This document shows, one piece after another, positions 5,666 through 12,362 of a stretch of DNA of 34,146 nt (its first letter is position 1; every line of letters starts with the position of its first letter). The DNA is from a virus. The position numbers and the translations under genes are program-made. The notes beneath the pieces are model-generated. The model was not told where the DNA came from, searched no databases, and was given only the letters and a program-made list of their open reading frames with translations. Where the stretch lies: positions 1 to 34,146 of IMG/VR virus record IMGVR_UViG_3300047409_000201. One strand, given 5' to 3'.

Positions 5666-6565
5666 GTGAGCGCATTCGCGGCTGAAGCTCCCCTGCTTGC
5701 CCCCTTCCCCTGGTTTGGCGGCAAGTCCCGCGCAGCGGATCTCGTCTGGTCGCGCTTCGGCGACGTCGCGAATTACGTCGAACCGTTCGCGGGCTCGCTC
5801 GCCGTTTTGCTGATGCGGCCCGAACCGCGCGGCTACGAAACGGTGAACGACCGCAACGCCTACGTTGCGAACTTCTGGCGCTCGATCCGCTCGGACCCGG
5901 CCGCGGTTGCAGAGTACGCGGACTCGCCCGTAAACGAAACCGATCTCCGGGCGCGTCACGCATGGCTCGCGAAGCAGTCCGACTTCCGGCGCCGCATGGA
6001 AGCGGACCCGGAGTACTTCGATGCGCGCATCGCGGGCTGGTGGGTCTGGGGCATCTCGCAATGGATTGGCTCGGGCTGGTGTTCGCGCCCGGAGTGGCAG
6101 GGACGCGCGGGCGGGCATCGTTACGCGCGGGGCGTCCAGACGGAACGCATCGGCTCGGATCTGGTCGGATACTTCGCGGCGCTCGCCGACCGGCTCCGCG
6201 GGGTGCGCGTGTGCTGCGGGGATTGGGCGCGCATCCTCAAGCCGTCCGCGACTTCGGTGATCGGACACACGGCGGTCCTGCTCGATCCGCCGTACGCGGC
6301 CGATCGCGACGAGGTTTACTCGGACGATTCGATGTTCCTCGCGCATGAGGTACGCGAATGGGCGATTCACACCGGCGACGATCCGCGCTTCCGTATCGCG
6401 CTCTGCGGGTACGAAGGTGAACACGAGATGCCGGCGTCGTGGGAGTGTTGCTCGTGGAAGGCGCACGGAGGCTACGGCAACGCCGGAAACGGCCGCGGGC
6501 GCCTGAACGCGGAGCGCGAGCGTATCTGGTTCAGTCCCGCGTGCATCAGGGGCGGCGATGTCTGA
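5666..6565 (+). CDS. DNA N6-adenine methyltransferase, D12/Dam class
   Basis: The 299 residues carry the motif set of D12-class methyltransferases. FPWFGGKS (14-21) is the SAM-binding motif X, YVEPFAGSLAVLL (38-50) is motif I with the EPFAG signature, and LLDPPY (205-210) is the catalytic DPPY motif IV. The enzyme would transfer a methyl group from SAM to adenine N6 in a short target, probably GATC-like, though the specificity cannot be read from sequence. In phages this usually protects DNA from host restriction or marks packaging or replication sites. Translation starts at GTG 5666, with no ATG nearby. Its 3' end overlaps the next gene by eight bases. Confidence 0.93.
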   Translation: MSAFAAEAPLLAPFPWFGGKSRAADLVWSRFGDVANYVEPFAGSLAVLLMRPEPRGYETVNDRNAYVANFWRSIRSDPAAVAEYADSPVNETDLRARHAWLAKQSDFRRRMEADPEYFDARIAGWWVWGISQWIGSGWCSRPEWQGRAGGHRYARGVQTERIGSDLVGYFAALADRLRGVRVCCGDWARILKPSATSVIGHTAVLLDPPYAADRDEVYSDDSMFLAHEVREWAIHTGDDPRFRIALCGYEGEHEMPASWECCSWKAHGGYGNAGNGRGRLNAERERIWFSPACIRGGDV

Positions 6566-6824
6566 GGCGGCGCGGCGTCTCGCGCAGCTTGCGATCGCGT
6601 ACGAGAAGGCGCACGAGGTTTTTTTCCCCGCCGCGGCGGAAGAAATGGCGACGCTCGCTTCGCTGGTGATGGCGGAGGAAGGCGTGCGCTACTGGATTTC
6701 TCCGGGCGGCGACTCGATCACATGTACGAAGTGCCGCAGGACAAGCCGCAACCCCCAGGACGTGGCGCAGCGTTACTGCGGTCACTGCCATGTGTTCCAC
6801 GACGACCAGCGCAGCCCCGCGTAA
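6558..6824 (+). CDS. Small zinc-motif protein of a widespread hypothetical family
   Basis: The 88-residue product has a helical N-terminus (residues 1-45) and a C-terminal zinc-binding block. C56-x2-C59 (CTKCRRTSRN) and C74-x2-C77-H78 (RYCGHCHVFHDD) are separated by the conserved NPQDV segment. This C-x2-C...NP.DV..RYC..CH.FH pattern recurs in small phage and bacterial proteins of unknown function, which I recognise only as a family without an assigned role. The gene overlaps the methyltransferase stop by eight bases, implying coupled translation. Nucleic-acid or protein binding is likely by analogy with other small zinc ribbons. Confidence 0.8.
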   Translation: MSEAARRLAQLAIAYEKAHEVFFPAAAEEMATLASLVMAEEGVRYWISPGGDSITCTKCRRTSRNPQDVAQRYCGHCHVFHDDQRSPA

Positions 6825-6861
6825 CTGCGGATTGCGCGCTGCGTCATGCGGTTGCGCGGGT

Positions 6862-6867
6862 TACTAT
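6862..6867 (+). promoter_or_regulatory. TACTAT box 7 nt before a start codon
   Basis: TACTAT is followed by exactly seven bases and then the ATG at 6875, an arrangement typical of leaderless TANNNT promoters. The gene's first bases are ATGCCCACGT, identical to the left ten bases of the 16-bp operator at 725-740. No -35 hexamer is evident. Confidence 0.4.
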
Positions 6868-6874
6868 GGGCGCT

Positions 6875-7384
6875 ATGCCCACGTCTCAATCAGCCTCAAA
6901 ACACGTCAGAAAACAGGAAGTAGTAACTGAATTTATGTCGAAGCCCGAAGTGTGCGAGTACCTCGGGAAGTCGAAACGCACGATCGAAACGTTCGTCTCG
7001 CGCGGGCGTCTCGGCGTCTCGTACTTCGCCGGCGCAAACGGCAAGACGGCGCAGTTCCGGCGCGCCGAAGTGGAGGCGCTCGACCGCGAACTGAAGACGC
7101 CCGTACACCGCGCGACGCCTCAGCTCGAGGTTTACCGCCCGGATCCAGCTCGAGGACCGGATCCGTTCGCGGGCCTCGCGGCGCATCTGGCGCAGTTATC
7201 GCAGGCATTCCCGTCGAAGCCCGCGACGGTCGGCGCGTGGCTCACGCTCGACGCCGCGGCGGAAGCGTCCGGGCTACCCAAGAGCTACCTTCTGGCGCAG
7301 GCGAAGCTCGGCGCTCCGTACGCGCTGAACGTCGGCTCGGCCGAACGTCCGCGCTGGCGCTTCAGAACGGAGTCAATGAAATGA
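6875..7384 (+). CDS. Helix-turn-helix DNA-binding protein, excisionase/MerR-like
   Basis: The frame opens at 6722, but earlier codons overlap the upstream gene. ATG 6875 is preferred because a TACTAT box lies seven bases upstream, and ATG 6866 and ATG 6935 are alternatives. Residues 21-70 (MSKPEVCEYLGKSKRTIETFVSRGRLG, then FRRAEVEALDREL) match the excisionase-like wHTH where the EVxxYLGxSxRTI helix reads DNA. Residues 121-165 look like a second, related module (WLTLDAAAEASGLPKSYLLAQAKLG ending PRWRF). A role as transcription regulator or recombination directionality factor is plausible. It is far from the integrase, which favours a regulator. Confidence 0.75.
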   Translation: MPTSQSASKHVRKQEVVTEFMSKPEVCEYLGKSKRTIETFVSRGRLGVSYFAGANGKTAQFRRAEVEALDRELKTPVHRATPQLEVYRPDPARGPDPFAGLAAHLAQLSQAFPSKPATVGAWLTLDAAAEASGLPKSYLLAQAKLGAPYALNVGSAERPRWRFRTESMK

Positions 7385-7441
7385 ACCTCGCGGCTTCTGA
7401 CGGGCGTAGAATCAAATCAAACTCATAGGGCAAGAAACACT

Positions 7442-7472
7442 GAACGGCTCGGGGCAATGCTCCGGGCCGTTC
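7442..7472 (+). other. Strong hairpin in the gap before the small-terminase candidate
   Basis: GAACGGC (7442-7448) pairs with GCCGTTC (7466-7472), and pairing continues inward with two G-T wobbles to a three-base loop (AAT, 7456-7458), giving about 14 bp. No T-tract follows. It may be a terminator without a U-run, an RNA processing site or part of a packaging recognition region. The rest of the 7385-7592 gap holds nothing else supportable. Confidence 0.6.
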
Positions 7473-7592
7473 GCGCGTTCGGGCATAAGACCCGCGCAGA
7501 CGATTGAATACCCTCGCTGCGCTCCGTTACGATGGACTCCAGAACTGGATCTATGAAGCCGTCCGATCTATGATCCCGTTCGCGCGTCACGA

Positions 7593-7943
7593 ATGCCGAC
7601 ATGCGCCGCACACAGAACCAACGGCGAACGCTGTAAGGCCCCCGCGATACACGGCGGGCGCGTCTGCCGTTCGCATGGCGGCTCATGTCCGCAGGTGATC
7701 GCCGCGGCGAAGCTCCGCATCGCGCTTGCGGCGGATGCGGTCGCGGCGCGCCTCCTTTCAATCGCGCTCTCGAAAAAAACGAAGCACGCCGACGCGATCG
7801 CCGCATCGCGTGATCTGCTAAACCGCGCAGGTATCGCAGCGGAGCGCGACGCCACGCAGCGCGGGAATGGAACGATCCTGTGGGAAGAATTCGTAGCGGT
7901 TTACCGGAGGCGCGTACCCGATGCCGAAACAGCCGAACCTTAG
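7593..7943 (+). CDS. HGG-motif protein, candidate small terminase subunit
   Basis: The N-terminal 30 residues form a Cys/His cluster, C4...C14...C25-x2-H28-GG, in the pattern C..H...G..CKAPAI.GG.VCR.HGG that I recognise from phage proteins often annotated as small terminase subunits. The remaining part is helical and includes ARLLSIAL and a SRDLLNRAGIAAERDATQ segment, also typical of that group. A small terminase recognises the packaging site and hands DNA to the large subunit. The large-subunit gene lies about 900 bp downstream, with a sigma factor gene between. The ATG at 7593 has no clear ribosome site. Its 3' end overlaps the sigma gene by 23 bp. Confidence 0.6.
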   Translation: MPTCAAHRTNGERCKAPAIHGGRVCRSHGGSCPQVIAAAKLRIALAADAVAARLLSIALSKKTKHADAIAASRDLLNRAGIAAERDATQRGNGTILWEEFVAVYRRRVPDAETAEP

Positions 7944-8589
7944 CTCCCGTTTGTGGGATGCGTATTGCTTACTCACGTATCAGCAGAATCAGTCATTTAT
8001 GAGGAAACGGCTATCAAAGCAGGGACGCCGCGGCGCGTGGCGCAGGTGGCGCCGCGAACAGGCGATCGTCGCGCAGCTTCCGACCGTGGCGCGTGTGGCG
8101 CGCGAAGTGTCGCGCATGTTCGCGCGTCACATCGACGTGCGCGATCTCGCGCAGGCCGGCACGATCGGGCTCGTGAAAGCGGCGAACTCGTACGACCCGG
8201 CTGCAGGCGCGTTCGAGCCTTACGCTTACTTCCGCATCCGCGGCGCGATTATCGACAGCCAGAAGCGCAGGACGTATCGCGAGGAGGCGCATGTATCGCT
8301 CGATTCGGCGACGGGCGACCGGCGCTATGGCCGGCGCGTACCGGGCGCGGACGAACGAGAGACGACTGCGCGGGCCGCGGAGCGCGCCGAACTGCGCGTA
8401 CGGCTCGCGCGCGCGATCGCGGCGTTACCGCCCGAAGAACGCTACGTACTCGACGCGCATCTGCGCGGGCGTACGCTGCTCTGGACCGCGGAATCCCTCG
8501 GGCGCGGGTTACGATGGACCCGAACGCGGCTCGAACGGGCGCGCGTTATGGTGGGACGCATGGTTCGGGGTAAGCGAAAAGCTGCATGA
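7921..8589 (+). CDS. Phage-encoded sigma factor, FliA/WhiG-like
   Basis: This 222-residue protein carries sigma-70 family regions. Region 2 (about 57-122) includes DVRDLAQAGTIGLVKAANSYD and EPYAYFRIRGAIID, where the YAxxRIRGAIxD segment is characteristic of FliA/WhiG/SigF-type sigmas and contributes to -10 recognition. Region 4 (about 163-215) includes AIAALPPEERYVLDAHLRG and a helix-turn-helix around WTAESLGRGLRWTRTRLERAR. Region 3 is short or missing and region 1.1 is absent. It would bind host core RNA polymerase and redirect it. It lies immediately before the terminase and virion genes, whose starts share a FliA -10-like motif. Its stop overlaps the next gene (ATGA). Confidence 0.88.
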   Translation: MPKQPNLSSRLWDAYCLLTYQQNQSFMRKRLSKQGRRGAWRRWRREQAIVAQLPTVARVAREVSRMFARHIDVRDLAQAGTIGLVKAANSYDPAAGAFEPYAYFRIRGAIIDSQKRRTYREEAHVSLDSATGDRRYGRRVPGADERETTARAAERAELRVRLARAIAALPPEERYVLDAHLRGRTLLWTAESLGRGLRWTRTRLERARVMVGRMVRGKRKAA

Positions 8590-8810
8590 CGTGTCGCGTG
8601 TGCGGCTGTACCGACGAAAACGCCTGCGCGGGCGGCTGCGTGTGGATTGAACCCGGCTTGTGTTCGATCTGCGCGCTCACTGCGGAGGCGCTGCGCGAGT
8701 GGGTGCAACGGGCCGTCATCCCCAATATGGCCGCACTCTGCGAGGAAGTTCTGAGAGACATCGCAGCGGAGGACTCGGACGAACCGCTCATCATCGTCGC
8801 GGGTTCATGA
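8586..8810 (+). CDS. Cys-rich mini-protein
   Basis: A 74-residue protein translated from an ATG overlapping the sigma stop codon. Seven cysteines cluster at the N-terminus (C3, C6, C8, C14, C18, C26, C29) in the order CRVCGCTDENAC...C.W....LCSIC. This resembles small zinc-binding proteins common in phages with the motif C.vCGCtd..AC..GC.W. A helical C-terminal half (LREWVQRAVIP...LCEEVLRDIAAED) follows. The coupling to the sigma gene suggests co-expression, so it could be a regulator or sigma partner, but that is inference. No enzymatic motif is visible. Confidence 0.75.
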   Translation: MTCRVCGCTDENACAGGCVWIEPGLCSICALTAEALREWVQRAVIPNMAALCEEVLRDIAAEDSDEPLIIVAGS

Positions 8811-8834
8811 CAATCGACGCGCTCGGTTCGCGGC

Positions 8835-8842
8835 GTCGATAT
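8835..8842 (+). promoter_or_regulatory. GTCGATAT, variant late-promoter-like motif before terminase
   Basis: GTCGATAT matches the FliA -10 consensus GCCGATAA at six of eight positions and lies 11 nt before the GTG of the large terminase. It is a weaker member of the GTCGAATA family described in the findings. Confidence 0.35.
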
Positions 8843-8853
8843 TAACTCTTTAA

Positions 8854-10602
8854 GTGACCGTTGAAACGCTCTCGCCCGAAGACCTCAAGCTCGTCTATCG
8901 CGAATTCAGGGACCATCGCGCGTTCTGCCGTACGTCGCTCACCGTCGAAACGGAGGCGAAAACGCTCGTTCCGATGGACCTCACGCCGGGACAGGTGCGG
9001 CTTGAAGAAGGCATCAAACGTCAGCGCGATCGCGGGCTACCCGTTCGCATCATTTACCTGAAGGCGCGGCGCATCCACGCGACGACCGGCACCGCGGCGC
9101 GCTTCTTTCACGACACGGCGTTCGCCGCGGGCGTTCATACCGCCGTCCTCGCGCATGACGACAGGAGTACTCAGAACATCTTCGGCATATACAAACGCTT
9201 CCACGATCTCTACAGGCCGTTCGCGGGGCTGATCGGGCTCCCGCCGTCGCGCCTGCTCGCCGAACGCCTCGAATACGAATTCGCCGGCGACCCGGAATCG
9301 AGCTTCATTCAGGTCGCCACCGCGGGCTCGCGCGGCTTCGGGCGCTCGTTCCGGCTTACGAACGTGCATTTTTCGGAGTTTCCGTACTATCCCCATCAGG
9401 CTGAAACGCTCGGCGCGGTTATGGCCGCGGTTCCGAAGCTCCCCGACACGACGGCGATCATCGAAGGCACGGCCAAAACCATCGGCGACCCGTTTCATAC
9501 GATGTGGCAGCAGGCGATGGATACATCGTCGGACTCCGAATGGCTCGGGCTGTTCATGGGATGGTGGGAGCACCGATCGAACCGTCTGCCGCTCGCCGTC
9601 GCGCCCGATCGCTTTCAGGACTCGTTAAGCCGCGACGAACGCGAGTTAATGGCGCGGTTCGGGCTCTCGCTGGAACAACTCGCATGGCGCAGGTACGTCA
9701 TAGCAAACGACTTCTTAGGCGATACGGTACGTTTTCAGCGCGAACACCCCGCGACGCCCGAAGAAGCGTTTACAGCCTCGTCACGCAATCGTTTCAGTGT
9801 TCCCCATATCCAGGCCTTCCCGATTCAGCGCGACCCGATCGCCGGCGAACTGTACGCCTCGCAGGTCGGGACCGAATCGCGCATCGTCTTCCACGCGGGC
9901 GACCGCGGCGCGCTCCGCGTATGGCGCCGTCCCGAACGCGGGCGCTTCTACGCCGTGGGCGCGGACTGCGCGCAGGGGCTCGACGTCGCGCCGTCCGAAG
10001 GCCAGTCGGACCCGGATTACAGCGTCGGCCAGGTGATCGACCGCGACACCGGCGAACAATGCGCCGTGCTGCGGGCGCGCATGATGCCGGGAGAAACGGG
10101 GCGGTACATGGCGGCGCTCTGCCGCTGGTACAACATGGCGCAGATGTGCGGCGAACGGAATCCGGGCGGCGGCGGCGTCTCGATGCTCGAAGCGATGCTC
10201 AACGCGGACTATCCCGCGGGGCTCATCTACCATCGCAGCGTGACGCCCGATCAGGATCCGCAGGTGCGCGGCGATCGCATCGGATGGGACACGTCGGGCG
10301 TCTCGCGCCCGCTCTTAATCGGATACCTCGACGAAGCCATCAGACAGGGCGCGCTCATCATTCGCGACCCGATCACGCAGACGGAGTTGCTCACGTTCTG
10401 TATTAATCCGAAGGGCAAGGCCGAAGCCGTGCAGGGCGCGCACGATGACACGGTGATCGCGCTCGCGCTCGCGGTTGTGGTGATAATGCGTATGCCTCGC
10501 CCGGTTGCGTCCGTCGCGGGCGTCCGTCCGGTTGTGGGGAAGTACGGCGGACGTCCGCAGGCGGACGCCGACCGGCGCGGTGATCGCGTGCGGATTCGAT
10601 GA
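8854..10602 (+). CDS. terL: Terminase large subunit
   Basis: This 582-residue packaging motor protein has an N-terminal ATPase and C-terminal nuclease. A deviant Walker A occupies residues 70-79 (KARRIHATTG), Walker B lies at 167-174 (RLTNVHFSE) with the catalytic acid at E174, and the coupling region is near 202-207 (IIEGTA). The RNase H-like nuclease shows D371 (YAVGADCAQG), E434 (GERNPGG) and D531/D532 (AHDDTVIA). It would translocate DNA into proheads and cut concatemers. Translation starts at GTG 8854 without a ribosome site, behind a GTCGATAT motif. The 'ERNPGGGG' nuclease segment and length are typical of the family. Confidence 0.93.
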   Translation: MTVETLSPEDLKLVYREFRDHRAFCRTSLTVETEAKTLVPMDLTPGQVRLEEGIKRQRDRGLPVRIIYLKARRIHATTGTAARFFHDTAFAAGVHTAVLAHDDRSTQNIFGIYKRFHDLYRPFAGLIGLPPSRLLAERLEYEFAGDPESSFIQVATAGSRGFGRSFRLTNVHFSEFPYYPHQAETLGAVMAAVPKLPDTTAIIEGTAKTIGDPFHTMWQQAMDTSSDSEWLGLFMGWWEHRSNRLPLAVAPDRFQDSLSRDERELMARFGLSLEQLAWRRYVIANDFLGDTVRFQREHPATPEEAFTASSRNRFSVPHIQAFPIQRDPIAGELYASQVGTESRIVFHAGDRGALRVWRRPERGRFYAVGADCAQGLDVAPSEGQSDPDYSVGQVIDRDTGEQCAVLRARMMPGETGRYMAALCRWYNMAQMCGERNPGGGGVSMLEAMLNADYPAGLIYHRSVTPDQDPQVRGDRIGWDTSGVSRPLLIGYLDEAIRQGALIIRDPITQTELLTFCINPKGKAEAVQGAHDDTVIALALAVVVIMRMPRPVASVAGVRPVVGKYGGRPQADADRRGDRVRIR

Positions 10603-10605
10603 AAC

Positions 10606-10613
10606 GTCGAATA
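10606..10613 (+). promoter_or_regulatory. GTCGAATA motif, 7 nt before start at 10621
   Basis: The 8-mer is followed by seven bases and the GTG at 10621, which has no Shine-Dalgarno sequence. The layout fits the -10 element of a leaderless transcript. Confidence 0.5.
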
Positions 10614-10620
10614 CCCCGGC

Positions 10621-11124
10621 GTGACGCTCGAAGTTGTTCTCAGTCGGGAGGCGCTCGAATGGCCGGTACGTGTGGGCGCGATGCGTAAGGCGATGCACCA
10701 ATACGCGGCGTACGAGGGCGCGAAACGACCAGACCAGAACCAGGAACGGGGCGGCGAGGATCTCGACCCCTGGGATGAGGTACAGGCGGCGTGCGCGGAA
10801 TTCGCCGCGGCTGAGGCGCTCGGGCGCGTCTGGGCCGGCGACATCTACAAACGAGAGAAGACGATCGACATACCGCCCGATATCGAAGTGCGATGGACGA
10901 AGCACGAGCACGACGGGCATTTACTTATCTACAAAGAGGACGACGCGACACGGTACTACGTACTGGTAACGGGCTTTCTGCCGGCGTTCCGGGTTCATGG
11001 ATGGATCGACGGGAACGACGCGAAACGGCCCGAATTCCTGCGCCCGCTGCGTCGGGGCCGTCCGCCCGGCTACTTCGTTCCGCGCGAACGTCTCAGCGAT
11101 CCGCGCTTACTTCAGGTCTGGTAG
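10621..11124 (+). CDS. Widespread phage protein with possible nuclease-like fold
   Basis: The 167 residues match a widespread phage-associated hypothetical family I recognise by its pattern: AACAEFAAAEALGRVW, then a D-x(n)-EVRW strand (TIDIPPDIEVRW), then YYVLVTG, GWIDGNDAKRPEF and a C-terminal YFVPRERL. The order acidic helix, D strand and EVR strand recalls restriction-endonuclease-like folds (PD-(D/E)XK with Arg replacing Lys), so a DNA-cleaving or DNA-binding role is possible but unproven. It begins with GTG seven bases after a GTCGAATA motif and follows the terminase by 18 bp, suggesting a late, possibly packaging-linked function. Confidence 0.75.
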   Translation: MTLEVVLSREALEWPVRVGAMRKAMHQYAAYEGAKRPDQNQERGGEDLDPWDEVQAACAEFAAAEALGRVWAGDIYKREKTIDIPPDIEVRWTKHEHDGHLLIYKEDDATRYYVLVTGFLPAFRVHGWIDGNDAKRPEFLRPLRRGRPPGYFVPRERLSDPRLLQVW

Positions 11125-11143
11125 GTCGAACTCGCTCGCTCGC

Positions 11144-11151
11144 GTCGAATA
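11144..11151 (+). promoter_or_regulatory. GTCGAATA motif, 7 nt before start at 11159
   Basis: An exact copy of the 8-mer is followed by seven bases (ACGGGGC) and the ATG of the membrane protein gene, placing a transcription start at or next to the start codon if it acts as a -10 element. Confidence 0.5.
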
Positions 11152-11158
11152 ACGGGGC

Positions 11159-11350
11159 ATGTTCCCCGCATTTCTGATTCAGATCATCGTCGTCCTGATA
11201 ATCGTGGGCCTCATCCTGTGGGTCATCACGCAGATCCCGATGGACGCGACGATCGCGCGCATTATCCGCGTGGTCCTGATCGTCTGCGTCTGTATCTGGC
11301 TGCTGTACGTGCTCCTCGGCGTGACGGGCTCGCATCCGTTCGTGCGGTGA
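11159..11350 (+). CDS. Two-helix membrane protein, Thivi_2564-like (holin candidate)
   Basis: This 63-residue, very hydrophobic protein has helices at about residues 4-25 (FLIQIIVVLIIVGLILWVI) and 33-54 (ARIIRVVLIVCVCIWLLYVLL), joined by the short loop TQIPMDATI. The pattern resembles the small Thivi_2564 membrane family found in bacteria and phages. Its role could be holin-like or an uncharacterised membrane accessory. A GTCGAATA motif lies seven bases before the ATG, so it may have its own late promoter. It stands between an unknown nuclease-like protein and another small phage gene. Confidence 0.75.
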   Translation: MFPAFLIQIIVVLIIVGLILWVITQIPMDATIARIIRVVLIVCVCIWLLYVLLGVTGSHPFVR

Positions 11351-11375
11351 ACGGCGGCGCGGCGCGTGTCCGAAG

Positions 11376-11383
11376 GTCGAATA
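11376..11383 (+). promoter_or_regulatory. GTCGAATA motif, 9 nt before start at 11393
   Basis: An exact 8-mer copy in the 42-bp gap after the membrane protein gene. Spacing to the ATG is nine bases. An alternative GTG at 11387 would be only three bases away. Confidence 0.45.
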
Positions 11384-11392
11384 CAGGTGAGT

Positions 11393-11797
11393 ATGACCGC
11401 ACCGAAAACGCCCGTCCCCGTCCTTGTGATACCAGCGGCGCTCTGCGACGAATTCGGCGAACTCACGAAGCTCAAAGACGAATTCGCCCCCATCCAGGCC
11501 AGATACAACAAATGCCGCGAACGGCTTCAGGCGCTCGTCGCCGACGCCGACCCCGAAGCCGAATTCCGCGTCGAAGGCGAACAGTACCGCGTGCTGATCT
11601 CCGCGCGCGGGCTCGAACGACGCCTCGACATCCCCGCCGTCCGTAAGGAGCTCGGCGCGACGCGCTTCTTAGAAGTGGCGACCGTCACCATGAAGGCGCT
11701 CGAAGCGTACCTGCTCAAGCCCCAGATAGAGGCGCTCACGCTCATTGATCGCACCGGGCCCAGGACGTATTCGCCCGTCCCGATACGGAAGGGCTGA
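11393..11797 (+). CDS. Unknown phage protein, 134 aa
   Basis: It begins MTAPKTPVPVLVIPAAL. An upstream in-frame GTG (11366) would make the GTCGAATA motif coding, so ATG 11393 is preferred, though GTG 11387 is possible. The N-terminal half is helical (DEFGELTKLKDEFAPIQARYNKCRERLQALV), followed by a short beta segment (EFRVEGEQYRVLISARG) and a helical part with RKELGATRFLEVATVTMKALEAYL. The helical segment plus central YRVLISARG strand loosely recalls Gp157-type phage proteins, but no family was securely recognised. The stop codon overlaps the start of the next gene by one base. Function is unknown. Confidence 0.7.
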   Translation: MTAPKTPVPVLVIPAALCDEFGELTKLKDEFAPIQARYNKCRERLQALVADADPEAEFRVEGEQYRVLISARGLERRLDIPAVRKELGATRFLEVATVTMKALEAYLLKPQIEALTLIDRTGPRTYSPVPIRKG

Positions 11798-12027
11798 TGT
11801 CGAAGCAAATCTGTTCATGCGGGGGCGAGCGTACCCGATCGTGGCGCCCGTTCGGGTGGCTCCCGTTCTGCCGGCAATGCTTCGCGAAGCTCCCCGCCGA
11901 ACTCCGAACGGCGATCGAGCGCAGCGACCGCACCGATGAGGCGATCGCGCAGGCCGAAGAATGGCTCGCGATCGACCGCGCGAGACAGGCCGCGAAGCTC
12001 GCGGCGCTCGTGGTAACGAAGGAGTGA
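11797..12027 (+). CDS. Small zinc-binding protein, 76 aa
   Basis: The N-terminus has two Cys pairs, C6-x-C8 (QICSCGG) and C25-x2-C28 (LPFCRQCFAKLP), probably coordinating zinc. A helical C-terminal region (AIERSDRTDEAIAQAEEWLAIDRARQAAKLAAL) follows. The FCRQCFAKLP..LR.AI pattern is common in small phage proteins of unknown function. The ATG overlaps the upstream stop by one base, and the stop lies one base before the next gene, so these small genes form one translational unit leading to the tail fibre. Confidence 0.75.
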   Translation: MSKQICSCGGERTRSWRPFGWLPFCRQCFAKLPAELRTAIERSDRTDEAIAQAEEWLAIDRARQAAKLAALVVTKE

Positions 12028-12028
12028 C

Positions 12029-12355
12029 ATGCCGAACCCCGCGACGATGAGCATTTACAGGGGCGACGACATGGCGCCGACCGTCACCGTGACGGACGGG
12101 ACCGGCGCCGCGGCTAACCTCACCGGCTACACGGCGAAGGCTCAGATAAGAGTGACGCCCAACGACGTAAACCCCGTTGCGACGTTCGCCTGCTCGATCG
12201 CGGGCAACATCGTCACGATGGTTCTCACGCACGCGCAGACCGCGGCGCTCACGCGGAAAGAGTACATCTGGGACGTGCAGATCACGGACACGAACGGATG
12301 GATTACGACGCTGCTCGCGGGGCCGGTCGAAGTGACGTTCGACGTTACGCAGTAG
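12029..12355 (+). CDS. Beta-rich structural protein, BppU N-terminal-like
   Basis: The 108 residues read as a beta-sandwich: SIYRGDDMAPTVTVTD, NLTGYTAKAQIRV, a mid-domain with IVTMVLTHAQTAAL, and IWDVQITDTNGWITTLLAGPVEVTFDVTQ. This order (a turn with IYRGDD, then GYTA.AQIR, then WDVQI.D..G....L..G.v.v..DVT) resembles the N-terminal domain of baseplate upper (BppU-type) proteins and similar virion modules. It sits directly before the large tail fibre gene with a good ribosome site (AAGGAG, 12018-12023), so attachment of fibres to the virion is a reasonable inference. Confidence 0.7.
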   Translation: MPNPATMSIYRGDDMAPTVTVTDGTGAAANLTGYTAKAQIRVTPNDVNPVATFACSIAGNIVTMVLTHAQTAALTRKEYIWDVQITDTNGWITTLLAGPVEVTFDVTQ

Positions 12356-12362
12356 GGGGCAC

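Noticed and set aside
7381-7428. 15-codon ORF overlapping the stop of the HTH gene
   Set aside because: It has an ATGA overlap, but 15 codons without a recognisable feature are too little support.
8508-8517. TACGAT box inside the sigma gene as a promoter
   Set aside because: It lies inside coding sequence, has no -35 partner and no start codon at a useful distance. A similar box near 7516 was dropped for the same reason.
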